DNA of 64,000 nt, from positions 62,001 through 126,000 of the forward strand of contig NZ_WRXL01000008.1 in assembly GCF_010119195.1 (NCBI RefSeq), given 5' to 3'. This stretch comes from Haloarcula salina (lineage in GTDB: Archaea > Halobacteriota > Halobacteria > Halobacteriales > Haloarculaceae). A model generated the notes under the pieces. It ran no database searches, was not told the DNA's origin, and saw only the letters and a list, made by a program, of their open reading frames with translations. A program made the position numbers and the translations under genes. Positions 42,049 to 50,936 of this stretch are shown piece after piece (the stretch's first letter is position 1; every line of letters starts with the position of its first letter).

Positions 42049-43110
42049 ATGCGCGCAGCTGTGTTCACCGGACACGGAGAGCCGCTGGCGGTCAGAGAGG
42101 TCGACGAGCCGGAGCCCGACGAAACGGGAGTCGTGGTCGAGACCGAGGCGTGTGGCATCTGCCGGAGCGACTGGCACGCCTGGCAGGGCGACCCGCTCTG
42201 GGAGTCCCGCGGGTTCTCGGAGGGGCACGTGTTCGGACACGAGCCCGCCGGCGTCGTGGTCGATGTCGGCGACGAGGTCGAGACGGTCCGCGAGGGTGAC
42301 CGCGTGGCGGTGCCGTTCAACCTCGCCGACGGGACCTGCCCGTCCTGCCGCCGGGACATGTCGAACCTCTGTGACGAACGGATTCCGCTGGGGCTCGCGC
42401 CCGAGTCGCCCGGCGCGTTCGCCGAGCGGTTCCACGTCCCGTGGGCCGATTTCAACGCCGTCCACCTCCCCGACGGCATCTCGCCGGTCGAGATGGCGGG
42501 TCTGGGCTGTCGGTTCATGTCCTCGTTTCACGGCCTGGTCGACAGGGCCGACGTGAACGGCGGCGACTGGGTCGCCGTCCACGGCTGCGGCGGCGTCGGG
42601 CTGTCCGCCGTCCACATCGCCGACGCCCTGGGTGCGAACGTCGTCGCCGTCGATCTTTTCGACGAGAAACTGTCCCTCGCGGCCGACCTCGGGGCCGTCG
42701 AGACGGTCAACGCCGAGCGGGTCGACGACGTGCCCGCGGCGGTGACGGCCGTCACCGACGGCGGGGCCGACGTGTCGGTCGACGCGCTCGGTATCGCGGA
42801 GACGTGCCGCAACTCCGTCCGCTGTCTCCGAAAGCGCGGACAGCACCTCCAGATCGGCCTGACGTCGAGCGCCGAGGGCGGCGAGGTGGCGCTTCCCACC
42901 GACCTGATGGTCGCGAAGGAGCTCCAGTTCGTCGGGACGGTCGGGATGCCGCGGCCGCACTACGACGACATCTTCCGGATGATCGACCACGGGAAGCTCG
43001 ATCCGACCGCCATCGTCTCCGAGACGGTGTCGCTCGAACGAGCGCCGGAACTGCTCGACGCGATGACCGACTTCGAGACGACCGGCATTCCGGTCATCGA
43101 CGAGTTCTGA
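42049..43110 (+). CDS. Zinc-dependent alcohol dehydrogenase (MDR family)
   Basis: A 353-residue medium-chain dehydrogenase. The catalytic zinc ligands are in CGICRSDWHAW and GHEPAG, and the structural-zinc cysteines are in CPSCRRDMSNLC (one fewer than the usual four, with the fourth ligand uncertain). The NAD motif is GCGGVGLSAVHIA. Substrate unknown; similar archaeal enzymes act on alcohols or sugars. The ATG at 42049 is used in place of a GTG just before it. It ends 42 bases before an NAD-binding protein on the same strand. Confidence 0.9.
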   Translation: MRAAVFTGHGEPLAVREVDEPEPDETGVVVETEACGICRSDWHAWQGDPLWESRGFSEGHVFGHEPAGVVVDVGDEVETVREGDRVAVPFNLADGTCPSCRRDMSNLCDERIPLGLAPESPGAFAERFHVPWADFNAVHLPDGISPVEMAGLGCRFMSSFHGLVDRADVNGGDWVAVHGCGGVGLSAVHIADALGANVVAVDLFDEKLSLAADLGAVETVNAERVDDVPAAVTAVTDGGADVSVDALGIAETCRNSVRCLRKRGQHLQIGLTSSAEGGEVALPTDLMVAKELQFVGTVGMPRPHYDDIFRMIDHGKLDPTAIVSETVSLERAPELLDAMTDFETTGIPVIDEF

Positions 43111-43152
43111 CGGCACAACGACCTTGGGGGTGCGATACGACAGCACAGATAC

Positions 43153-44037
43153 ATGCGAGTGTTGGTCGTCGGCGCGACCGGATTCATCGGACAGCGACTC
43201 GTCCGCGCCCTGAACGACGCGGGCCACCACGTGGTGGCGTTCTCCCGGAGCGCGAGCGAGGAGTCGTTTCCCGAGGGCGTCGAGCCGTTCGACGGCGACC
43301 TCGGCGACCCGGACTCGCTGTCCGGACTCTGTGAGGGCGTCGACGCGGCGTACTACCTCATCCATTCGCTGACCGCGGATAATTTCGCGGAACTCGACCG
43401 CGAGTACGCGCGTCGCTTCAGTGAAATCGCGTCCGATGACGGCGTCGACCGGGTGGTGTACCTGAGCGGCATCAGCGGCGACGAGGAGAACCTCTCGCCG
43501 CACCTCGCCTCGCGGCGCGAGGTGGAGTCGGTGCTGGCCGAGGGGAGTTACGACCTGACGGTGCTCAGAGCCGCGGTCATCATCGGCGCCGAGAGCGCGA
43601 GCTTTCGCATCCTCAACGACCTGACCGACCGCCTCCCGCTGATGCTCGTCCCGAAGTGGGTCCGGACGCCCTGTCAGCCCATCGGCGTCCGCGACGCTAT
43701 CTCATATCTCGTCGCGGTGCTCGAGGCCGACGAGACGCGCGGCGAGACCTACGACATCGGCGGGCCGTCGGTGTGGTCCTACGAGTCGCTGCTGAAGCTG
43801 ACCGCTCGCGAGAAGGGCAAGCGGGTGTTCATCGTTCCCGTGCCGGTGATGACGCCGGCGCTGTCATCGCACTGGCTCCGCCTGACGACGGACGTGCAGT
43901 ACGCCATCGCGCGGCCGCTGGCCGAGAGCATGCGCAACCCCGTGACCGTCGACCCCGAACTGGACCTCCAGACCGTCGTGCCCATCGACCAGACGCCCAT
44001 CGAGGAGGCGGTTCGCGAGGCGCTCGTCTCGGCCTGA
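43153..44037 (+). CDS. NAD(P)-binding epimerase/NmrA-like protein
   Basis: A 294-residue extended-SDR (NmrA/atypical) protein. The motif GATGFIGQRL at residues 7-16 binds the dinucleotide. VYYLIHSL-type (AAYYLIHSLT) and VYLSGISGDEE segments follow, characteristic of the YwnB/NDUFA9-like group. The usual Tyr-x3-Lys is replaced, so it may be a non-catalytic or flavin/quinone-associated protein. A C-terminal amphipathic region (VPVPVMTPALSSHWLRL) may contact the membrane. It follows the alcohol dehydrogenase closely. Confidence 0.85.
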   Translation: MRVLVVGATGFIGQRLVRALNDAGHHVVAFSRSASEESFPEGVEPFDGDLGDPDSLSGLCEGVDAAYYLIHSLTADNFAELDREYARRFSEIASDDGVDRVVYLSGISGDEENLSPHLASRREVESVLAEGSYDLTVLRAAVIIGAESASFRILNDLTDRLPLMLVPKWVRTPCQPIGVRDAISYLVAVLEADETRGETYDIGGPSVWSYESLLKLTAREKGKRVFIVPVPVMTPALSSHWLRLTTDVQYAIARPLAESMRNPVTVDPELDLQTVVPIDQTPIEEAVREALVSA

Positions 44038-44098
44038 TCGGCCGCGGCACGCGCCGGCCTGCGTGGCTGTTTTCACCCCCCGGACCGAGTCGGCGGAT

Positions 44099-44998
44099 AT
44101 GGCCGAGACGGTCGCCGTCACCGGCGGGAACGGGCGCGTCGGCGGGCACGTGCTCGCTCATCTGAACGACGCGGGGTATCGAACGGTCAATCTCTCGCGA
44201 GGTGGGCGCGACGAGGAGCGCGCCGACGCGTACGTCACCGCAGACCTGCTCGACGCGGGCGAGGTGTACGGGGCCGTCGCGAAGTCCGACGCCGACGCGG
44301 TCGTCCATCTCGGCATGATTCCGACGCCCGACCGGACGCCGGGGTACCGGACCTACGAGAGCAACGTCATGACGACGTATCACGTGCTCGAAGCTGCCGG
44401 CGAACTGGGCGTCGACACGGTGGCGCTGGCGTCGAGCTGCAGCGCCATCGGCGGCGGCTTCGAGCCCGACCCGATCACGGTCGACTCCCTCCCCGTCGAC
44501 GAGTCCCACCGGCTCACGCCGTCGAATCCCTACGGCATGGGCAAGCAGGCGCTCGAACTCGCCGCCGACGGCTTCGCCCGCCGCGCTGCGGGCGCGCCGC
44601 GGACCATCACCTCGCTGCGGTTCCCGTGGGTCGTCGACGACGACCTGGCGCGCGAGACGTTCGTCGAGGCCGACCGCTCGCTCGCCGCCCTCCGCGACTC
44701 GCCGCACTTCCACACCCAGCGAAACACCCTGTTCTCCTACGTCCACGCCGACGACGCGGCCTCGCTCGTCCGGCGGGCCGTCGAGGCCTCCTTCGACGGC
44801 CACGAACGGGTCTGGGTGTCGGCCCCCGACACGAGCGCCGAGACGCCGAGCGCGGACCTCGCGGCCGAACTGTTTCCCGACGCCGACCGTCGCGAGTCGC
44901 TCGCCACCGGGGACCCCTACGCGGCGCTGGTCGACACGTCGAAGGCCGAGCGGCTGTTCGACTGGGAGCCGACCTGGCGCTGGCGGGACGCGGCCTGA
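44099..44998 (+). CDS. NAD-dependent epimerase/dehydratase family protein
   Basis: A 299-residue extended SDR: N-terminal TGGNGRVGGHVL, strand SDADAVVHLGMIP, catalytic-type region ASSCSAIGGGF and NPYGMGKQALEL with the Tyr-x3-Lys pair. The substrate (nucleotide sugar or otherwise) is not evident. The ATG at 44099 gives the correct first strand; the extension to 44063 is not needed. It lies 61 bases after the preceding NAD-binding protein gene. Confidence 0.87.
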   Translation: MAETVAVTGGNGRVGGHVLAHLNDAGYRTVNLSRGGRDEERADAYVTADLLDAGEVYGAVAKSDADAVVHLGMIPTPDRTPGYRTYESNVMTTYHVLEAAGELGVDTVALASSCSAIGGGFEPDPITVDSLPVDESHRLTPSNPYGMGKQALELAADGFARRAAGAPRTITSLRFPWVVDDDLARETFVEADRSLAALRDSPHFHTQRNTLFSYVHADDAASLVRRAVEASFDGHERVWVSAPDTSAETPSADLAAELFPDADRRESLATGDPYAALVDTSKAERLFDWEPTWRWRDAA

Positions 44999-45138
44999 GG
45001 CGCGTCGCGGCCTCGGTCGGCAGGTCGACCTGGACGTATGTCCCTCGCGGACGGAGACCGCCACCGAGTTCCGGGACGTCTCGGCCCGTCAGAGCACGTC
45101 GACCGATTTTATGTGCGCTCGTCACCGTCTCTCCGAAC

Positions 45139-45471
45139 GTGAATCCCCTCCCGCTGTTCGCCGCCCTGTTCGTCGTCCCCGTCGCCGTCGCGCTGGTCCT
45201 CGTCGACGCCGGGAAGCGCGGCCTCTCCCGACGGACGCGCCGCCGGTGGAGCGGCGGCGTCGGCGTCGTCAGCCTCGGCGGCTTCGTCGCGTCGGCCGCG
45301 CTCGACGGCGCGCTCGTCCCGGCCTACAACGCGCTCCTGGGTCGCCCCGTCGTGGTCGTCACCCCGCTCCAGTTGCTCACCGGACTGGTCCTCGTCGGTC
45401 TCGCGGTCAGCGCGCTCGCGGTCCTGACATACGGCGTCGCCAGTCGGTACGGTCCGCTCGCGGCGACCTAA
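45139..45471 (+). CDS. Small membrane protein, unknown function
   Basis: A 110-residue protein with three predicted membrane helices (LPLFAALFVVPVAVALVLVDA, GVGVVSLGGFVASAALDGALV and LLTGLVLVGLAVSALAVLTYGV) and a short basic cytoplasmic loop between helices one and two. The start is a GTG at 45139; there is no in-frame ATG nearby. No family recognised. Confidence 0.6.
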   Translation: MNPLPLFAALFVVPVAVALVLVDAGKRGLSRRTRRRWSGGVGVVSLGGFVASAALDGALVPAYNALLGRPVVVVTPLQLLTGLVLVGLAVSALAVLTYGVASRYGPLAAT

Positions 45472-45522
45472 GCGCTCGCTCGCACCCGTAGTTTCAAACG
45501 CGTCACGGCCGCACCGTGGAGC

Positions 45523-46851
45523 ATGAGCGACACCGACTGGATCGGCGAGACGTTCACCAGCGACGCCGGCTGGGACCACCTGGAGACGCTGGTCGACATC
45601 GAGAACCGGATGGCGGGCAGCGAGGGCGAGCGGGCCGCCGCGGCGGAGACGCGCGACGCCCTCGCCGAACACGCCCGGAACGCCCGTCTCTCCGAGTTCG
45701 AGATACAGGGCTGGGAGCGCGGCCAGAGCGCAATTCGGGCCGACGGCGAACCGGTCGCCGCGCGGGCCCACGAGTGCATTGCCCTGCCGCGCTCGCCTGC
45801 CGACGAGGTGACCGGCGACCTGGTCGACGTGGGCCACGGCCTCCCCGAGGAGTTCGCGGACGCCGACTGCGAGGGAGGCGTCGTGATGGTGCGCTCGGAC
45901 GTGCCCGACTGGTACGACCGGTACATCCACCGCCGCGAGAAGTACTACCGCGCCGTCGAGGCGGGCGCGGCGGCGTTCGTCTACCGGAACCACGTTGAGG
46001 GCGTCCTCCCGGCGACGGGCAGCGTCGGGACCGCCGACGCACCGATCGGCGAGATCCCCGCCGTCGGCGTCGCCAGCGAGACTGGGGCCAGACTGGCGAG
46101 GCGCTACGACGGCGACGCGGTGACCGTCGCGGTGGACTGCGAGACGCCCGAGGCGACGAGTCGGAACGTCCACGCCGACCTCGGGCCGGACACCGACGAG
46201 CGCCTGCTGGTGACCAGCCACGTCGACGCCCACGACATCGCCGAGGGTGCGATGGACAACGGCGCGGGGACGGCGATGGTCGTCGAACTCGCCCGGGCGC
46301 TCGCCGGTCGCGAGCACGAACTCGACACCCGCGTGGAGTTCGTCGCGTTCGGTGCGGAGGAGGTCGGACTGGTCGGCTCGAACCGCCTCGCCCGCGACGC
46401 GGCCCTCGACGACGTGACCGCCGTCCTCAACCTGGACGGCGTGGTCCAGGGCCGAACGCTCGAGTGTTACACTCACGGCTTCGATGCCCTGGCCGACGCC
46501 GCCGAGCGGGTGGCCGGCCGCTTCGACCATCCGATCTCGCTCACACCGGAACAGGGGCCACACAGCGACCACTGGCCGTTCGTCCGTCGGGGCGTCCCCG
46601 GCTACCACGTGACCAGCGAGACGGGCGAGTCCGGCCGCGGGTGGGGCCACACCCACGCCGACACGCTCGACAAACTGGAGCCCCGGAACTTCCGCGAGCA
46701 GGCCGTCCTGCTGACGGAACTGGCGGTGACGCTCGCCGACGGGACGGTCGACCCCGAGCCGGTCGACCCGTCGGTCATCGCCGACGCGCTGGAATCCCAG
46801 GACCTCGCCGAGGGGATGCGGGTCACCGGTGACTGGCCCTTCGAGGAGTGA
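45523..46851 (+). CDS. M28-family zinc aminopeptidase
   Basis: A 442-residue peptidase. It has a PA-type insert (about residues 90-190) within the M28 catalytic domain. Metal ligands: His-x-Asp in TSHVDAHDIAEGAMDNGAGTAM, the catalytic and bridging Glu pair in FGAEEVGLVGSN, an Asp in LNLDGVVQG, and a C-terminal His in HTHADTLDKL. No signal peptide, so it is probably cytoplasmic. Expected substrate: N-terminal residues of small peptides. Confidence 0.9.
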   Translation: MSDTDWIGETFTSDAGWDHLETLVDIENRMAGSEGERAAAAETRDALAEHARNARLSEFEIQGWERGQSAIRADGEPVAARAHECIALPRSPADEVTGDLVDVGHGLPEEFADADCEGGVVMVRSDVPDWYDRYIHRREKYYRAVEAGAAAFVYRNHVEGVLPATGSVGTADAPIGEIPAVGVASETGARLARRYDGDAVTVAVDCETPEATSRNVHADLGPDTDERLLVTSHVDAHDIAEGAMDNGAGTAMVVELARALAGREHELDTRVEFVAFGAEEVGLVGSNRLARDAALDDVTAVLNLDGVVQGRTLECYTHGFDALADAAERVAGRFDHPISLTPEQGPHSDHWPFVRRGVPGYHVTSETGESGRGWGHTHADTLDKLEPRNFREQAVLLTELAVTLADGTVDPEPVDPSVIADALESQDLAEGMRVTGDWPFEE

Positions 46852-47329
46852 GCGTTCCGCGTAGCGGTCGCGTCACGTGGACTGCGAGCGTCGCGACTCG
46901 CTGACGGGCGGTAGTACTAGAATTTTTACATATGCCGGGTCGCTGTCATTCTGGGCCTGCACGCGCTCTCCCGTCTACAAAGGATTTACTCGGTACAGAA
47001 GTAACATATTTCGTAGGTTATTTATCGTTGCATTGCATGTCAACCAATGGCAGGTAGGCTGGACTACCTACCGTAGCCCGCAACGGACGCCGTCGCCGGG
47101 GTCCGCTGCTGAGCTCCCATGCTATACCGGTCTCGCGGAGTCCGAGGCCGGGCCGACGTGAGCGAAGCCACGCCTGCCGTCGTCAGTCAACACCAACACC
47201 AATACGCGACACGAACCGGCCGTCATCGTGCCACGACGGCTATCGTGTCCTTCTAGCGCGGTTCGCCGGCGAGTCGTTGCCGTCGCGTCCGCTGACCGGA
47301 AGCCTCGAGCGACGACGCCGTTGCGCCGC
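46852..47329. other. Intergenic region of 478 bases with an AT-rich island
   Basis: Bases about 46915-47055 are clearly AT-richer than the surroundings (TTTTTACATA, AAGTAACATATTTCG, GGTTATTTATCG) and hold a hairpin GGTAG-GCTGGA-CTACC near 47054-47075. No reading frame shows haloarchaeal codon use. A frame of about 95 codons at 46877-47161 is rich in Ser/Thr/Arg and Trp and looks random. It could hold a small RNA or a decayed gene. Confidence 0.5.
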
Positions 47330-48022
47330 TCACTCCTCGTAGGCCTGCTCAACGTCTGCCGTCGCCTGTGGGATGACGCGCTCCTCGGCCTTTCCCATCG
47401 AGCGTAGCGCCTCGTCGGTGAACTCCACGGTCAGCGACGGCAGGGCCCGGGCGAGTCCGCCGAGCACCTCGCCGGGATCGATGGTGAGTTCGAAGGCGAA
47501 GGCGTCACGTTCCTCACGGAGCGGCACGGTGAACTCGAGGTGCTCCCGCAGCACCTCGGTCGCTGTCTCCCGGTCGTAGGCCTCTGCGACGGCCGCCCAG
47601 AAGTCGTCGGTGTCGGCGGCCACGAGCGGCGCGAGGTCGTCGCCGAACGAGCGCTGTCGCGCCAGCAGCCGCCCGCGGATCTGTTCGCGGCGGTCGCCGC
47701 GGACGCCGTCTCTGAGCGCGTTCCAGTACAGGTCGCGGGCCAACACCTCGTCGGCGTACGCGTCGAACGCCGCGTCGGAGTCCTGAGCGTAGTCCAGAAC
47801 GGGCTCCAGCTGGTCCAGGATCTGCTGCTGGTACGCCCGCAATTTCGGCCGGACGACGTGGCGCTCGACCGGCCGGCTGTTCTTCAGGAGCTTGCTCGCC
47901 ACCCGGCTCCCGCCGCCTCCCGAGCCGCGCAGGACGGCCCCCACGTCGAAGGCCGCGTACGTCTCGTCGACGAACTGCGAGAGGTAGCGTTCGAACTGCC
48001 GTTCTACGGCACGTCGTGTCAC
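47330..48022 (-). CDS. Conserved haloarchaeal hypothetical protein
   Basis: A protein of about 230 residues, helical and acidic/basic mixed, with no membrane segments. Landmarks are RAVERQFERYLSQFVDETYAAFD at the N-terminus and the repeated Leu/Arg helices LRAYQQQILDQLEPVLDYA. Only GTG starts are available. The one at 48022 (VTRRAVERQ) is preferred because helices begin at once; the GTG at 48067 would add 15 residues. It is divergent from queD. Function unknown. Confidence 0.65.
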   Translation of the reverse strand: MTRRAVERQFERYLSQFVDETYAAFDVGAVLRGSGGGGSRVASKLLKNSRPVERHVVRPKLRAYQQQILDQLEPVLDYAQDSDAAFDAYADEVLARDLYWNALRDGVRGDRREQIRGRLLARQRSFGDDLAPLVAADTDDFWAAVAEAYDRETATEVLREHLEFTVPLREERDAFAFELTIDPGEVLGGLARALPSLTVEFTDEALRSMGKAEERVIPQATADVEQAYEE

Positions 48023-48102
48023 ACTCGTCCGTGAGGGCCGGACCCCCCTATCGCTTACGGCGATCACGGTGGAGTTAAGACAGACCGAGATAATCTCGAA
48101 GT

Positions 48103-48552
48103 ATGTCCCAGCGAATATCTTCTTCCGAGGAGTCGGTCGCGGACGCCGGCGAGCGCGAACTCGTCGTCGGCGGCGACCGCCCGCTCAGGCTCTCTACGGG
48201 CCACCGCCTGCGCCACCACGACGGGAAGTGCTCGCGCCCGCACGGGCACAACTACGAGGTCACCGTCCGCATCACCGGCGAACTCACCGCCGAGGGGTGG
48301 GTCGTCGACAAGGGCGAGGTCACGGCCGTGGTCGACGAGTGGGACCACCGTTTCCTGCTCGAAGCCGGCGACCCGCTGGTCGACGCGTTCGAGGAAAGCG
48401 GCGACGGCGACGCGGTGGTCGTCCTGGAGCGCCCGCCGACGGCCGAGGTGATGGCCGAGACGCTGGAGCAGCGTCTCGCCGACCGACTCCCCGAGACGGT
48501 GTCGTCCGTGGCCGTCTCCGTCCGGGAGACCGGCGAACTCTGTGTCCGCTGA
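48103..48552 (+). CDS. queD: QueD, 6-carboxy-5,6,7,8-tetrahydropterin synthase (6-pyruvoyltetrahydropterin synthase family)
   Basis: A 149-residue PTPS-family enzyme. The zinc histidines occur in STGHRLRHHDGKC and RPHGHNYEV, with the catalytic Cys in DGKCSRPHGH, and a later VVDEWDHRFLLE segment carries the Asp-His pair. It makes carboxytetrahydropterin in the route to preQ0, the precursor of archaeosine in archaeal tRNA. It abuts queE (one-base overlap) and then queC, a complete preQ0 operon apart from queE partners encoded elsewhere. Confidence 0.93.
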   Translation: MSQRISSSEESVADAGERELVVGGDRPLRLSTGHRLRHHDGKCSRPHGHNYEVTVRITGELTAEGWVVDKGEVTAVVDEWDHRFLLEAGDPLVDAFEESGDGDAVVVLERPPTAEVMAETLEQRLADRLPETVSSVAVSVRETGELCVR

Positions 48553-49361
48553 TGCCCGTCGCTAGCGACGATGCGGTCGGTGTGACCGACGCCGACGCCG
48601 ACCGCGCCGAAACCGACTGCGGCACCGATGGCGAGAGCGGCGGCGACCTGCCGATCAACGAGCTGTTTCACTCGCTCCAGGGCGAGGGCCGACTGGCCGG
48701 CGTCCCGAGCGTGTTCGTCCGCACGAGCGGCTGTAACCTCCGTTGCTGGTTCTGTGACTCCTACCACACCTCGTGGGAGCCGACCCACGACTCCCTCTCC
48801 GTACTGGACGTGCTCGCGGCGGTCGAAGACTACGACGCAGACCACGTCGTCCTCACCGGCGGCGAGCCGCTGATCCACGACGCCAGCGAGACGCTGCTGG
48901 CCGAACTCGCCGACCGGGGCTACCACACCACCGTCGAGACCAACGGCACCATCGTCCCGGACGCGCCCATCGACCTCGCGAGCGTCAGCCCGAAACTGGC
49001 CTCCAGCACGCCGACCGCGGAGCGCGACCCCGCCGGCGACGGCGAATGGGCCGAGCGCCACGAGGACCGCCGACTCGACGTGTCGGCGCTCGCCGACCTC
49101 GTCGAGACCTACGAGACGCAACTGAAGTTCGTCGTCACTGGGTCCGAGGACACGGCCGAAATCGAGCGCGTCGTCGAGCGCGTCCGCGACGCCGCTTCGG
49201 CCCGCGTGCGCGACGACGACGTCCTGCTGATGCCCGAGGGCCAGACGCGAGCGGAACTGAACGAGACCCGCGAGGTCGTCGCGGACCTCGCGCTGGAGTA
49301 CGGCTACCGCTACACGCCGCGGCTCCACGTCGACCTCTGGAACGACGCCCCGGGAACGTAA
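48552..49361 (+). CDS. queE: QueE, 7-carboxy-7-deazaguanine synthase (radical SAM)
   Basis: A 269-residue radical SAM enzyme. The 4Fe-4S cysteines are in TSGCNLRCWFCDSYHT (C-x3-C-x2-C). A GGEPLIH motif marks the SAM-binding GGE. FHSLQGEGRLAGVPSVFVR matches the QueE N-terminus. The first 30 residues are an acidic extension. It ring-contracts the pterin product of QueD to carboxydeazaguanine. Its ATG overlaps the queD stop (TGATG). Confidence 0.93.
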   Translation: MPVASDDAVGVTDADADRAETDCGTDGESGGDLPINELFHSLQGEGRLAGVPSVFVRTSGCNLRCWFCDSYHTSWEPTHDSLSVLDVLAAVEDYDADHVVLTGGEPLIHDASETLLAELADRGYHTTVETNGTIVPDAPIDLASVSPKLASSTPTAERDPAGDGEWAERHEDRRLDVSALADLVETYETQLKFVVTGSEDTAEIERVVERVRDAASARVRDDDVLLMPEGQTRAELNETREVVADLALEYGYRYTPRLHVDLWNDAPGT

Positions 49362-49382
49362 CTGCATGATCTCACTCCGACC

Positions 49383-50081
49383 ATGACCGACGACACCCGC
49401 GCTGTCGTGCTCGCCTCCGGCGGCATGGACAGCGCCACGGCGGCCTACGAGGCACAGACCCGCGGGTACGACGACCTGTACCTGCTGCACACGAGCTACG
49501 GCCAGAACACCGAGGATCGGGAGTACGAGTGCGCCAGCGCGCTGGCCGACCACGTCGACGCGGCGGACTTCCTCCACGTCGAGACCGGCCACCTCCGACA
49601 GATCGGCGACTCGTCGCTGACCGACGACGAGATGGCGGTCGCGGACGCGGACACCGACAGCGACGAGATCCCTACGTCGTACGTCCCGTTCCGCAACGCG
49701 AACCTCCTGTCGATGGCCGTCTCCTACGCCGAGGCGAACGACTGCGGGGCGGTCTTCATCGGCGCGCACAGCGAGGACTTCTCGGGCTACCCCGACTGCC
49801 GACCCGCCTTCTTCGAGGCCTTCCAGCGGGTGATCGACGCGGGGACGAAACCGGGGACGGAGATCGACCTCGTCGCCCCCTTCGTCGAGTGGTCCAAGAC
49901 CGACATCGCGGAGCGCGGCGTCGAACTCGGCGTCCCCTACGCGGACACCTGGAGCTGTTACCGCGACGACGAACCGGCCTGCGGGACCTGCGACGCCTGC
50001 GCGTTCCGACTCGAAGCGTTCCAGCGCATCGGCGAGCGCGACCCCATCGACTACGCCGAGCGGCCGAGTTACGCCGACTGA
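49383..50081 (+). CDS. queC: QueC, 7-cyano-7-deazaguanine synthase
   Basis: A 232-residue PP-loop ATP-pyrophosphatase. The PP loop is LASGGMDSATAA, and zinc cysteines occur in SCYRDDEPACGTCDACAFR near the C-terminus. VPFRNANLLSMAVSYAE and GAHSEDFSGYPDCR are conserved QueC blocks. It converts carboxydeazaguanine and ammonia to preQ0. It lies 21 bases after queE and completes queD-queE-queC. The queuine-type product is used by archaeal TGT for archaeosine. Confidence 0.95.
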   Translation: MTDDTRAVVLASGGMDSATAAYEAQTRGYDDLYLLHTSYGQNTEDREYECASALADHVDAADFLHVETGHLRQIGDSSLTDDEMAVADADTDSDEIPTSYVPFRNANLLSMAVSYAEANDCGAVFIGAHSEDFSGYPDCRPAFFEAFQRVIDAGTKPGTEIDLVAPFVEWSKTDIAERGVELGVPYADTWSCYRDDEPACGTCDACAFRLEAFQRIGERDPIDYAERPSYAD

Positions 50082-50085
50082 GGTC

Positions 50086-50469
50086 TCAGCCGTCCGTTTC
50101 GTCTCGAATCAGGCCTTCGAGCAGGAATTCGGCCGAGGTTCGCGTCGTCGCCAGCGGCACGTCGTGGACGTCACAGATGCGCAACAGCGCGGAGATGTCC
50201 GGCTCGTGTGGCTGGGCCGTCAGCGGGTCCCGCAAGAAGACGATGCCGTCGATGCGGTCTTCGGCGACCTCCGCACCGATCTGGGCGTCGCCGCCGAGCG
50301 GGCCGCTCTCCTTGCGTTCGACCGTCAGGTCGGTCTCCTCCATGATTCGCTTGCTCGTCGTGCCCGTCCCGACGAGGTCGAACCCCGAGAGCGCGTCCTC
50401 GTAGCTCTGTGCGAGGTCGATTATCTCCGGTTTCTCGTCGTCGTGGGCGATGAGCGCGACGCGAGTCAT
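50086..50469 (-). CDS. mgsA: Methylglyoxal synthase
   Basis: A 127-residue MGS: MTRVALIAHDDEKPEIIDLA at the N-terminus, GTGTTSKRI as the phosphate-binding turn, then GPLGGDAQIGA carrying the catalytic Asp region and FLRDPLTAQPHEPDI with Asp and His. It converts dihydroxyacetone phosphate to methylglyoxal. The MGS-like domain also occurs in carbamoyl-phosphate synthase, but the stand-alone length and the GGDAQ and HEPD motifs are those of true MGS. It converges on queC with a 4-base gap. Confidence 0.93.
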   Translation of the reverse strand: MTRVALIAHDDEKPEIIDLAQSYEDALSGFDLVGTGTTSKRIMEETDLTVERKESGPLGGDAQIGAEVAEDRIDGIVFLRDPLTAQPHEPDISALLRICDVHDVPLATTRTSAEFLLEGLIRDETDG

Positions 50470-50572
50470 ACCAGTGGCTCACGGGCGACCGACTTATGTC
50501 ATTGGGTGGACGCAGACGGGTGTGCCGATCCAGAAACGGCAAGCGAGAACGCGAGGACAGTTTCGACTTCCG

Positions 50573-50848
50573 TCAGCTGTCTACTTCGACGGCCCCGTTC
50601 CGGCCGATCGTCACGTCGTGGCCTTCGACGGCGAACGTAAGCGATTCCTCGTCGCCGTCGACCACCACGGCGCGGAGCGTGTCGGTGTCGATGTAGGAAT
50701 CGAGTTTGTCGATGTCGTCGACGTGTAGGTCCGTCGCCTCCACGACGGCGTCGGTGATGACTTCGGTGGCGGGTCTGGGACTTACCCAGCCGTCGCCGTC
50801 GGTGCCGCCGTCCCGGAGCACGTAGACTGTACCATCCTCGTAGCTCAT
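50573..50848 (-). CDS. HalOD1 output-domain protein
   Basis: A 91-residue acidic protein matching the stand-alone halobacterial output domain HalOD1: PATEVITDAVVEATDLHVDDIDKLDSYIDTDTL followed by LTFAVEGHDVTIGRNGAVEV. Such proteins are common in haloarchaea and probably act in signal transduction, but the output is not established. It lies beside a bat-type HTH protein at 50937 on the same strand. The ATG at 50848 has an A/T-rich stretch upstream. Confidence 0.8.
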   Translation of the reverse strand: MSYEDGTVYVLRDGGTDGDGWVSPRPATEVITDAVVEATDLHVDDIDKLDSYIDTDTLRAVVVDGDEESLTFAVEGHDVTIGRNGAVEVDS

Positions 50849-50936
50849 GGACGTACGTACGGTCGCTTCCGTTATAACAGCGCACGAGCGATTTCAGCGC
50901 GTGAAACAACCCCGTCCGGTGAGCGGGACGATTCGC

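Noticed and set aside
46877-47161. Open frame of 94 codons in the AT-rich intergenic region
   Set aside because: Composition is unlike haloarchaeal proteins (few acidic residues, many Arg/Ser/Thr/Trp), and it spans the hairpin and AT-rich island. No start signal is seen.
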